Source: Leptodontidium sp. MPI-SDFR-AT-0119 (taxonomy: Eukaryota > Ascomycota > Leotiomycetes > Helotiales > Leptodontidiaceae). Taken from it: DNA of 64,000 bases. Positions 35,246 to 45,900 of this stretch are shown here, one piece after another (the first letter of the stretch is position 1; each line of letters starts with the position of its first letter). The position numbers and the translations under genes were made by a program. The stretch lies in contig JAHLEZ010000007.1 of NCBI GenBank assembly GCA_020726505.1, forward strand, positions 1,860,001 through 1,924,000, read 5' to 3'. The notes beneath the pieces are model-generated. The model did no database searches, was not told where the DNA came from, and saw nothing but the letters and a program-made list of their open reading frames with translations.

Positions 35246-36032
35246 AGAGTTGTGGCCACAGCTCGTGGGCCCCCCTAAGCGAGAACATCAAAATTTTATA
35301 ATCTTACAATTTCGCGACCCATTAATAACATTTCTTGATTTTAAGTTTATATGTAGATAAAAGAGTATTATTTTTAATTATTTAATTATATTTTTAAATT
35401 TATAATTTATTATTAAATTATAAATACATTTATATAGTAGTATTATTGTGTTATATTATATTACACTATATTTTAATTATTTTAATTAAATATTAATATT
35501 TTGAAGAGTTTATAAATATATATTAATCTTTAAGTAAATGTTTAATATTACACTAAATTTAATATTAAAATATAAATTTCTTATATTATTATAAACTTTT
35601 AAAAAGATATTAAAATTTCAAATTTGAGTATATTTCGATTAAAATTTCTGTTTCTATACTTATTTAAAACCTTTATAATTATAATAAAAATTTATATTTT
35701 AAGCTTAAATTCAAATATATATTAAAGCCATACGTATTATCTTATAAAGTCTTTTTAAAATAAGAAACTATTAATTATTAATTTTAATAATCGGGTTTAA
35801 AAAAGATACATATTTAACGTTTTAATACCTTTACATAAAGTTAATAAAATTTAAACTTTAGCTTATGAATTTAAAAATATAATTAAAGCTTCTTTATAAA
35901 TATTTATTTTTCTATATTATTATTTACTTTTAAGAAGAATCATTAGAATTTGAAAAAGTTGTAAAATTTTGAAATCAAAAGGTTTTTTGATGTTCTCGCT
36001 TAGGGGGGCCCACGAGCTGTGGCCACAACTCT
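35246..36032. mobile_element. TA-flanked 787-bp inverted-repeat element, second family
   Basis: Arms of about 48 bp begin AGAGTTGTGGCCACAGCTCG and run to GAGAACATCAAAA with no mismatch seen. TA lies at 35244-35245 and 36033-36034. The core is very AT-rich with no ORF. The arm sequence is unrelated to that of the element at 34037-34835. Confidence 0.85.
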
Positions 36033-36034
36033 TA

Positions 36035-37276
36035 CATCCTGTGTACGTGTCGTTTTTAAAATTAATAAAGGCATAGTATTTCTAAATTTAAACGCACCTC
36101 TCACGTTAGCTTAACGCAGGCTAACGTACTATACACGCGTACATAATATCAAGCTTCGTACCTGCCATAAATCACAAGAGTAAGTAAATAGTCCCTCTAT
36201 AGGCTATTCAGATCTGCGGGGAGGGGAATTAGAGGCAAATACCAGACTGCCTTAATTTAAAATACTAAACGTAACCTACCGCTTACCCTATATATTCTTC
36301 CGTAAACGGGTCTCGCAATCGCACCAATTGGCATTCTAATTTACTTTCCAATTTATACTAGCTAATATTCCAATTCCCACAGTCTTGCCTTATCATTATC
36401 TAAGTATCCGCGTACTATATCTCGAAGTTGATCGCGTAGCTAGCCGGTTCCTAATACTGAAACTAGTCAGCGAAGGGGAAAAAAAAAGAGGGGGGGGGGG
36501 GGGGAATACAAACTTACCCATCACTAGTATTCCTCCCCGCTCCCCCGTCTCCTCTTACACTTTTAGAATAAACTTTCCTTCTGCCTCTTCTTGAAGAATT
36601 GTCGTCAGATCGGCCGTACTATTATAGATTATAACACGTTGATTAAAAGGTACCGGGTCCGCCTTTCTTGATTCGATATAAATTAAGATGCTAAGAATCT
36701 AATGCAAGTTAAAAGATTAATAAGATTTCTAAGTGTAAGGTAATTAATATAACCTTTATTTAAAGTATCGTTAGCTAGGGCATCGTTAAGTAAAGACTTT
36801 ATTGCAATCCTAATATTTATTTATGGTTAACTTAAATTTGTGATCAAATCTAATTCCAACTTACCTAAGGTCTCTAATTATCAAACTAGGTAAACTTTAC
36901 GGGTGCGTATCTTATAAGCGTTATACCCATATATTAATTGCTTCAGGTAAGGTAACTAAGCGGCTATACCGAAACCGCTTGCTATCATAAGAACGATCTC
37001 GTAATCGCCTATTAGCGTATTAGTATCGTGTAACCTATTAAACAAAGCTAGGCGGGGCGAATTGTTAGACTTGCTGTGCTACAAAAGCTTTTAAGTAAAG
37101 CCTCGGTAAGGCTTTATAAATAAATCTAATATACTTTAGGGTTCGTCCGACTAAGATGTTACGGCGAAAGGATAAGATTGCCAAAAAAAAAAACCAGAAA
37201 TCGAGTAGCATCCATAGTTCAATGTGCTATCCGGCTTTGACTTCTAGTAGTTAAGACAAAGTTAGGCGGATCTTAA
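36035..37276. other. AT-rich RIP-mutated DNA with a 15-G tract
   Basis: No gene is supported. A run of 15 G at 36490-36504 follows an A run. Composition returns to normal at about 37280, before the arrestin gene. Confidence 0.4.
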
Positions 37277-37772
37277 CTATATCGTGTGGAGTCTGGGTAT
37301 TACGATGAGGGGGATGGGAATGAGTAGAGAAGAGGTGGAGAAGCTGTTGGACGGTGTGGGGGTCGACGTAGCAAACTGGAGGAACGTACAAGCGTATGTA
37401 CAGATGTATGTTGGTTTGGGGCGGAAACCGTAAAGCATAGAAAGAAAATGTATGTCCCCCTGTGAGTCGCGTGCACCATCTCGAACAGTGCTAAGACTGG
37501 GCTGCTGCGAGGACGACAGGGAATGTCCATCCCTTACTTTGCTACTGAACCTCAACATGAAGTCTGATTTGCATTTCACAAAGTTTGGAAGAAATTGGAA
37601 GGAGTATAAGATCGGTGAAACTTTACGCCTATTGGATCGCTGGAAGCCGCGATGCATCCCTGTGACTGGGCATAGCTATAATTGGAACAAGAAGGAAGAT
37701 GCCAAGACCTCCCCCGCCAACTGTATGGTTACACAACGCAGGGGTATTGCTCAGCTGCACGAGATAAGATGA
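37277..37772. other. Probable promoter and 5' leader of the arrestin-like gene
   Basis: Base composition is normal here. Overlapping minus-strand ORFs (37277-37657) have no motif. The region directly precedes the arrestin-like start. Confidence 0.4.
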
Positions 37773-39098
37773 ATGCACTTCCCAACTGCATTCAAATCCG
37801 AAAAACTTGTTTTGAAAGATCGCAGTGTCTGGGGAGCCAAAATGTCCATCTTAGTCCAAGTCAACCGAGTGAGGGATAGTGGTCTCTTCCACGCAGGCGA
37901 CGAAGTCAGCGGGACAGTAGAAATGAAAGGACCCCTCCCATTCCCCTATTATGACGACTCAAAAGTCAATCTCACCTTTACCGGATCCAGCGAGACATGT
38001 CACGTACCCAAAGGCGGCGCCCTCTTCAAAGACAACGCGATCTTCTTCCAGTACGAGAAAGTATTCCTCGAAGGCGTACTAGATCTCAAACGCGGAGCTA
38101 TCCAGACATGGCAGTTTTCGTTCCAGCTCCCCGAGCAGACAGAGCCGGAGGGCGCGCAGATCAAAATCAACCGCAAGAAACGACACGAGCCGACCTGGGT
38201 GACGACTCCACATCCAATACCGCAGAGCACAGCTCTCTCGGGCCTGAGACCGTATCCATGGCAGGGCTTAGTTTCGTACACCCTCCACGCAAAAGTCTCA
38301 GGGAAATGGGGTTGGCGAGAAGACAGAAGAATCATCAACGTCGTGCCCAAGCCACGGGTCACGCCTTCCGATGCAATTATACAAAGAAAAGAATTCACGC
38401 ATTCCTCATCCCGCCTTTTAGCAGCAGAAGCAGAAAACAAGCGTTCCATAAACAAATGGTTTCGAGACAAGTTCTCCAGCAGTACACCGACGGTGAAGTT
38501 TGAGATCAAGATAATAGTCCTGCAAACCCTGACCCCGGATAAAATCATTCCAATCGTACTGCGGCTCAACTACGACATCGAGAATTCAACCTTAGATGCA
38601 GCTTCCCTTCCTGAGCTACGCTTACTCGACATGAGGTTTGAGATCTGGGCCAAAACCGAGCTCTGGGGAGATGACTACTTCTCCACGGCTACAAGCCGGG
38701 AGCTAGCCGGTCGATTTGCTCCAAAAAATCCAGTCTACCGGCGAGAACTCAAATATGACAGCCACTTCTTGGTCAACAACCAGACAATCGAAGTTAACAA
38801 TTACAAAGGGGACGACGGTACCATGTACAAGATCAATTTCGATCGGTTTCTGGTTTCGCCGTTTAGGACATATAATTTGGCTAGGAGTTATGAGGCGAGA
38901 GTAGTGTTTAGATTCGAGTGCGGGGGAAAGAAAATGAAGGCAAAGTTCGAGTGGCCGCAGGATATTGCGTTCGCGGAAGGCCACTTACCTCCTACCCAGC
39001 TGGACTCGAATAGTGATGACTCGGCTAATGCCAAGATGGTTGGGAAAATGGCTTTTCATGGGATTGTAACCATTGTGACGACTGCTTTGGGCGTCTAG
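37773..39098 (+). CDS. Arrestin-like protein (N-terminal arrestin fold), adaptor candidate
   Basis: A single 441-codon exon. Near the N-terminus it reads MSILVQVNRVRDS, then FHAGDEVSGTVEMKGPL (about residues 40-57), the beta-sandwich start seen in alpha-arrestins. VNLTFTGSSETCHV, FLEGVLDLKRGAIQTWQFSF and LPEQTEPEGAQIKI, and later YPWQGLVSYTLHAKV, follow the usual strand order. I see no PPxY motif of the kind used to recruit HECT ubiquitin ligases. Alpha-arrestins direct endocytosis of membrane proteins, and that role is inferred here from the fold only. The start could also be the ATG at 37842 (23 residues shorter). Codon use is normal and no stop or frameshift is seen, in sharp contrast to the RIP-mutated DNA on both sides. 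Confidence 0.65.
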   Translation: MHFPTAFKSEKLVLKDRSVWGAKMSILVQVNRVRDSGLFHAGDEVSGTVEMKGPLPFPYYDDSKVNLTFTGSSETCHVPKGGALFKDNAIFFQYEKVFLEGVLDLKRGAIQTWQFSFQLPEQTEPEGAQIKINRKKRHEPTWVTTPHPIPQSTALSGLRPYPWQGLVSYTLHAKVSGKWGWREDRRIINVVPKPRVTPSDAIIQRKEFTHSSSRLLAAEAENKRSINKWFRDKFSSSTPTVKFEIKIIVLQTLTPDKIIPIVLRLNYDIENSTLDAASLPELRLLDMRFEIWAKTELWGDDYFSTATSRELAGRFAPKNPVYRRELKYDSHFLVNNQTIEVNNYKGDDGTMYKINFDRFLVSPFRTYNLARSYEARVVFRFECGGKKMKAKFEWPQDIAFAEGHLPPTQLDSNSDDSANAKMVGKMAFHGIVTIVTTALGV

Positions 39099-39800
39099 CC
39101 TCTTTGAAGCACAGGTGTGTTGTGAGCAAATTCTGTGGCAGAAGCAGCTATATTGAGAAATGAACATCCAAGGTTGAGAAAGTGTGCTACTGAAAACAAG
39201 AAACCAAGCAAACAACTGAAGATTAACATGAGCACTTCCCACTGACTACGTGGGTCATTCGATCAAGCTTTTGTATTTGTTCTTGCTTCATAAGATCTTG
39301 ATACAGTTCCTCCAATCGATGCCCCCTCATTCATTGCGCCTATGCTGATGTGACAAACTGGGTCTCGACCCAATGCATCAATACCAATCTCCCTTACTAG
39401 GACTCCGCTCCCCTTTACTCGGACTTCGCATTCCTTTACTTGGACTCCTCTGCCCTGATCCCGCATGTCGGGTAAGGCTACCTCAAGCGAGTTAGGGCAC
39501 ACGGTTAGCAGGAACAGCCCAGCTGGAGCATTCACCATCACTGAATCGGAGCATAGGTACCTAGAGGGTTAAGTTGGTGGAATCGAGCGTCGAAGGTGTC
39601 TGGTTATCTACTGCGATAGTTGAATAGTTTTCGGAAGTCTATTCCTAAAATAGAGTGGTCAAAATGCGGCCCCTCCACCATCTTGGTTTGGAGACCGACT
39701 CAGGGCTCCTCATTGCGCAATCAAACCATGGGCTCGGGATTTGGAGAATCGCGAGAACAAATGCGGCTCCTATGCCATTGTTAAACAACAATATGAGAGT
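39099..39800. other. 3' flank of the arrestin-like gene with a short tandem repeat
   Basis: No gene is supported. Three imperfect units of about 21-22 bp (CTTTACTCGGACTTCGCATT type) lie at 39392-39455. AT-rich DNA starts at about 39800. Confidence 0.45.
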
Positions 39801-40279
39801 CCTAAATAATAATTATTAAGAATAGAGGGTTTGTTAATAAACTACGGTTTGAATAACGGATAGTTCTTAAAATCCCCAAGCCCAAGCTTGATAGTATAGT
39901 GACCCGAGAAACTTCCTCGAACTCTACAATAGCTATTTTATAAATAAATATAACAAAGACAAAATGAAAAGAGGGAATAAGAAGAAAACGAGGGAACGAA
40001 GGAATAGATAAGAATAAAGGATACCTTAATTAAGAATGCATATGAGCTACGGGAATTCGATAGTATAAATGTAACTTAAATCGTAGCCCCTAATATGGGT
40101 TACTAAGAGAAGTGCAGTTATCATCTATTAGTATACTTTAGCTTATGTTTATAAACAACAAATCCATTATGTATTAGCATTTAATTAGAAAATTATAACG
40201 AAACCAAGTTCTTACATATTCTAATATACGTAAATCTTAGTATTTTCATTTCTTTTTTAATATTACTAAGAAAATATCC
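39801..40279. other. AT-rich RIP-mutated DNA
   Basis: Nothing recognisable on either strand. Confidence 0.4.
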
Positions 40280-40570
40280 ACTTCGAGCTTTATATAGCCT
40301 AAATCACGAGTGAAGATTGTGACGGCTTGCCCTCACCACCTAGGTTGAAGCCCTTAATGGACGTATAGTCAGCAATAGCAGAACAAGCTACCACTTGTTT
40401 CTAGTAGCCTTTTGGCTCAGTGACCCAGTGGTAAAAGCTATTGCTCCTGCATACCGTCACAAAGATTGCTATACTAAAGGCATCGAGGCCAGAAATTAGG
40501 TTCTTTAACTACCACGCTCTTAACTTACATTTAGCCGCGAATCGGCCGTCGGGGTATAAAATATACCTAA
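40280..40570 (-). pseudogene. Second copy of the methyltransferase-like fragment, RIP-mutated and interrupted
   Basis: The flanking parts match 20053-20195 in order, with transitions such as TCCAACTGCC to TTTAACTACC. The frame KCKL..W.LKNLISGLDAF is still readable but now has a TAG at a Trp or Gln position. A 142-bp element splits it. Loss of function is certain for this copy. Confidence 0.6.
40320..40461. mobile_element. 142-bp MITE-like insertion with 7-bp target duplication
   Basis: It begins TGACGGCTTGCC and ends ATACCGTCACA, so the tips TGACGG/CCGTCA are inverted. AAGATTG flanks it at 40313-40319 and 40462-40468. The uninterrupted sequence with one AAGATTG is present at 20087-20093. A reading with 9-bp arms (TTGTGACGG) and a 3-bp duplication fits equally well, so the superfamily is open. 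Confidence 0.75.
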
Positions 40571-40650
40571 CGTCCGTCCCTATGTGCCAAGACGCACCTT
40601 ATTACGAGACGAATTTATAGTTTTAAAATCACAAATCTTTACTTAGTAAG

Positions 40651-40952
40651 TGTTACGGCTGGCAAGAGGTTAATACGGCGAGTAGACTCTAGCTTTATAT
40701 TTAGGCCTAATACTACGCTCAGAATCGAGAAGAAAAGACAAGGAGAAAAGGAGAGCTCTTTATAAGAGAGAGCTTAAGTATAAATACATAAAGGACCCTC
40801 TTAATAGGGCCTAGCGTAGTCGAACGCCATTCACATTAATATGTCGTAAGCTCGCTACTTAGTCTTCCCTATTAGGCTTAGCGCCGTCGCATAGCCAGCG
40901 ATGCTACGAGCCCGTGTCGGTTAGAATACGAGGCGCATCGTAGGTCGTAACA
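40651..40952. repeat. Solo LTR, 302 bp
   Basis: It begins TGTTACGGCTGG and ends GGTCGTAACA, a TG...CA pair with inverted tips TGTTACG/CGTAACA. It carries a TATA-like GTATAAATAC near the middle. The flanking 5-mers GTAAG (40646-40650) and GCAAG (40953-40957) would be a target duplication changed by one C-to-T. No matching partner LTR was seen in the window. Confidence 0.6.
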
Positions 40953-40957
40953 GCAAG

Positions 40958-42696
40958 TTTATGAAGTCGCGATTTAAATATTATCTTCTTTAGTTATTTC
41001 TCCTTAGGAAAACTACTTAAGTATTAGTAAAGACTGTCGTTAATTATACTGTGAATCGTTTTATTTCCACTACCGATTACTACTTCTATTATAACCCTTT
41101 ATTTTATCGCGATCACTAAAGTCTTTTTAATATTTAAAACGTAAATAACGTTTCGTAATAAGACATTATGTTTCTAAGTTTTAAAGGCGATTAAACAAGA
41201 AATAAATGCAATTTAAAAGTTATAGTAATATAATAAAAGGGTTCTTATATTTTAATGCTTTATTATATAACTATACCGAGATAAGATTTGCTAAGTTTAT
41301 TCCTAAGAACGCTATGTTACACTTCATCGTAGTTAGTATTTTCATTATCACGTGCGTAGCACAGGATTATGTTTTTAAAATATTTTACGGCAAGTGTAGT
41401 ATTAATTGAAAAGAAGAGATTTGGTGTGAATGATGATTCTATTATAGAGGGGATTTCTAGGTCTATATAACTACTCTAGCTTATCACGTGTGTATTCGCT
41501 TAGGTAGCCGAATTAGGTAAATGTAAGCTCAAACGAGCTCAAACGAGTCTTTACCAAATACAGTTGCTTTCCGGTAGTTTGAGACGTAAAGCCCGGAGCT
41601 TCGTACAACCACTGTTTTAGCCTAGGAAAGCCGTGTATCAGAAGCCTTGGATTCTATGGCTGTAACCTGTGGACGTCAGAGCTTTGTATCAGACGTATGT
41701 GGCTTGTTTTAGGCTATTTCCGGCTGATTAGGCCTAGAATAGGTTTTATTAAGTATATATGCGGGCTTTAAGCGAGGTAGTTATATTATAATCTTTATAT
41801 TAATTACCGTTATTATACTAAATTTTATTTAACCGCGAGATAGGAAAAGAAAAAGGAAGATATACTCCTAATAAACACCTTGTGAAGATACGAAAGGGTA
41901 TCCCTTCAAGCGGCAGAGCCACTTTTAGCGTCTTGGTGGGCTCCCCACCAAAGTGAGAGTAAACAAACCATATAAACAAACTAAATAGTTATCATTATTC
42001 CCTATACAAATCCCTACTAAACTCAATGCAAAACGTTATCGCTAATTCTACGGATCCTGCCACTACACGGCCTAACTTGCCCCCAGTTACAAAGACTAAT
42101 GTCACCTTTATACCTATAGATTTGCCTCCTTTTTCAACGCAAGTAAACTTACTACCTAATGTATTACTTATCAACGCTTAGGGGTTGTTTTTATTATTCT
42201 TTCCTGTCGGTGCAGTACCGGTTCATGTACCACGTAATATATCGATATTAGTATAGCGATAGAGTAATAAAGTGTAGTTTAAAAATCTGTGTATTTTCTA
42301 AGAGAGCATGAGGAGAGCTAGATTATATACTACGAAACCCTACCGAATGTGCTCCGAAACTATTCCGGCTAGGCTCTGACCCCTAACTTTGACCCGCACC
42401 CCCTTTTCTAATCTAAAGTATACTCATGGAGGACCTGTGGACTAACAATAGTGAGTAATATAATTACTAGTCGATTAGTATACTCGTTACTAATACCACG
42501 TTTTTCTAATAAATAAGTTAGTTATTAATTAATTAATTAATAAAAATAAGAATTACTTACCGACAACCTGTAAATAAACACTTAATAGTAACCGATCGGA
42601 AATTCTTCAGATCTTCAGGATTTTCTTTAGGGGGGTCTAAAGTCTTCGAGAATAATTTCTCTTTAAATATAAGAGGAGATTCTGTCGGTCGAACTA
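40958..42696. other. AT-rich RIP-mutated DNA, possible retroelement remnant
   Basis: From about 41860 to 42330 the composition is less extreme and a frame from 42027 is open for about 50 codons (starts MQNVIANSTDPATTRPN) before stops, like the start of a gag. Termini were not found, so I leave it unassigned. A 67-codon ORF at 41206-41409 has no motif. Confidence 0.35.
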
Positions 42697-42722
42697 GGGT
42701 GGTACCACTGATTCCGGTGTAG

Positions 42723-42971
42723 TGTGACGACTGTCGCTGTCTAGAGCCTCATTTCCACCGGCTCCACTTAGTACTGCCTGATCGGGACGTACCGAGATTA
42801 CTATAGTATTAGGCATATTAACCTCTTGTATATAAACTTATTTTTTCCTTACTTTCTTTCCTTTATAATTATAGATTCTAAGTTAATACTTAATATTGTC
42901 ATATATCTCTTGTATTAATATGTGAGGCGCCAGTTACACGTGACTGCCGTCTTTCTAGGGCAAGCGTCACA
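42723..42971 (+). repeat. 5' LTR of the gypsy element
   Basis: 249 bp, TGTGACGACTGTCGC to GGCAAGCGTCACA. The partner at 49937-50185 differs mainly by transitions. Confidence 0.9.
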
Positions 42972-45900
42972 TTATCTATAACTCTTTTCTCTACGTCTAA
43001 GAAGATAGTAAATATCCCTCGCCCTTTAATTCTCTTATAAGTAATTACGACCTAAAAGCTCAAATACAAGAAAGGCCTATACTAAGCTTTGTAACTTAAC
43101 GAATAGTAATATTAAAACCCCTACTAATAGCGAAATTAACATCCACTTCGCTACTATTACCCTTATTCTTCTCCTCGACTTCTACCTTTACACGACGAAG
43201 TCGAAACCCCCTCTTCGCTAAACCTCTCCCTCTAACTTAACAAGCCAAGCCAAAAGTCGTCCCTCCTTTAGTAAAGTAACTTGCTATAGACGACGCTAAT
43301 ATATCGTCTGCCTCTTCTTCCGTCCCCTTACTTAACTCTCTCGATACTAATACCCCTAAAGTTAATACTTCCACTAATACGCCAGGGAGTAGTATAAAGC
43401 TTATAAGAACATATATAAGAGAAACACTATAAGAAAGCCGACTTCGCATCTTAGAAGAGTAACTCGTAGAGAGTCGTATAAAGAACTAGCGATTAAAGCT
43501 ATCTCTTTAACAACAGCGACTTACGACTAACGAGCCTTTATTACACAAACTCACCTTAAGATCTATAACTTTCTAAGAAGGGAATATACTTCTTTATCCC
43601 TTAATTAAAAAAACTCCTGCCCCCGAGTTAGATAAAGGCAAAGGTAAGGCATAAAGTACTCCTAATCTTAGTAGATTACTAAACGACAATAGTAATAATA
43701 GCTACTAACTTCCTCGTATTTTAAGTCGTCGTTCCCCCTCTTTCCCTAAGATATCCCAAATGTTTATAACCTCACGAATCGAGAAGATTCCTAACTTAAA
43801 TAATAAGCTTTCGAACGGCGTTAATTATAGTCCACGTTTATAAAAAGTCTAAGTCTAAAACGCCTTACGCTAATATAACGAATACTTCGTCGACGACGAC
43901 TACCGGAAGAACTAGTTACTTACATAAATAAAAGGAATAACTCGCACGTTCTTAAAACCCTCCTTCTTATCCCCGACGCTTAACGAAGACAAAAACTTAG
44001 CGGATGCGCTTAATTTAGTTAATTAAGTAGTTAAATTCTTAACTAACTCTTATAAGTAATAAATAGCGCGTAACTTCTACTTCGCGTTAAAGATAAAAGC
44101 CGTAGAATAAACCTTTTAGGACTTCTACTAATAGTTCAGAATTCTTACTAGCTAAGGCGGCGTAACTAATAAGTCAATCCTTAAAATAAACTTACAAGAC
44201 AAGCTTCTATCCCGCCTACGTAAGTAATTATTTCATAAGTATTAAAAAGCTAAAACTCTAAAAGAGTATATAAAAGTAGTCTAAGCTAAGGACTAAGAAC
44301 AAATCGTGAAGAACACTATTTACGTTAGTCGCTTTAGCCCCTTAATAATAAATATAAATTCCCACCTTTAATTCCAAGTTAATATCTCCTTAGGGACTAC
44401 GGGAAAGTCACTCTAAGCTTCTACTACTTCTTTATCCTAGAAACAAAAGACTAGTTAGCCCTTAAGTTAATAAATCTTTATATAAGCCGATATACTTCGT
44501 GCCTAAATACTAACGAATGCCCCTTAGTATTTCGCCTAACGGCCCCTTAGTCGTAGTTATGCCTCTCGTGTTAACGAAATAAAGGTAAGCGCCGATAACG
44601 GTAGTCTTATATTTAATAATTAAGTTATAAACGATAATAACTTACTAGTAAAGGAACTTACCCCACGAGTAAAAGACTTAATCTAAGAAAAGGCTCCTTC
44701 CTAAGTATAATACGAGATATACGACATCTTAACCTTATAAAGCTTCTTAGCGGACTAGTGCTCATCACCCGTATCGCTCTCTTTAAGAATAAACTTACGT
44801 ATAAGCTACCCGCACTTCTTAATTCTGAAGCTAACAATTACTATTTCATTAATTAATTTCTTTTAAAGTCTCTTTCTTTCTTCTTAAAACCTTTAATTTA
44901 CTTACTACCTTCACTTGTCCTTATTAAAGAATTTAATAATCGAACTGGCTGGACTATTAGCTATTATACTACGTTAAATTTGACAGTCGACAAGCGTCTA
45001 TAATCATTTACTCCTTTCTTAATCACTTACTTAGGAAACTATAAAGTAATTATTAAAAGATTATAATTAAAGTATTACGAAGTGCTCTTAGATGCTACTA
45101 AACGACGGCTTATCTAGCTATTAGACTACCCCCTAATAGTAAGTTACAATAAACTAATTAAGGTCCGAGACTTACGTATACACAAGATTCACTAACGCCA
45201 CTAGCGCGACGCCGAGCGTAGAGACACTAAGTTGTGTGAATTTTAGAGTTACTATAATACCTAATTTGTTAAGTCGACTTCGATAACCAACTTACCCCTA
45301 CCTCCCGCGCTAGGTATAAATACCTTAGAAACTCTATTAGAATTAGTAACCGCCGAAGTAAGGACTTATAGAATATTTAAATTTACTATTTACTTAAAGT
45401 CTACGACTTCGTATTATAATAACTATAATAGCCCGCTATAAGACGATTCTATAGCTAATTCTAGCCAGCGCACTAAGTCAAATTTCGATATATACGCTAG
45501 TTACTCCTTTACTTTCTTAATAACCTCGGAACCTATTATTATTAATCCCTCAACTATTACTAAGTCTAGAAAACTAACGATTACATTAATAGAAAATCAA
45601 ACTTAACATCCCGCGCAGTATAATCGAATTATATCGGATACTAAAGATACTAATTCTACGAATATATAATTATCGAGCCTACACTTACAGCTAATCTCTA
45701 ACCACGGAATTACCGTAAGTCGTAAAAAGAAAGATTAAGGAAATCCGCTATAGTCGTATTAGAAGTGTGGAATCGAGAATTTATACCCCCTCGGAATCAA
45801 GCCCACGGCGCTAGTAAAGGAAATTTACCCCCCTGTCTCTTTAATACTTAACACTTCGTCTACTTCTTCTTTCCTTCTTATTTTAAGTATAAAACCCCTT

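Noticed and set aside
37277..37657. 126-codon minus-strand ORF upstream of the arrestin-like gene
   Set aside because: Low-complexity Ser/Pro/Thr reading without any motif. More likely the promoter and leader of the plus-strand gene.
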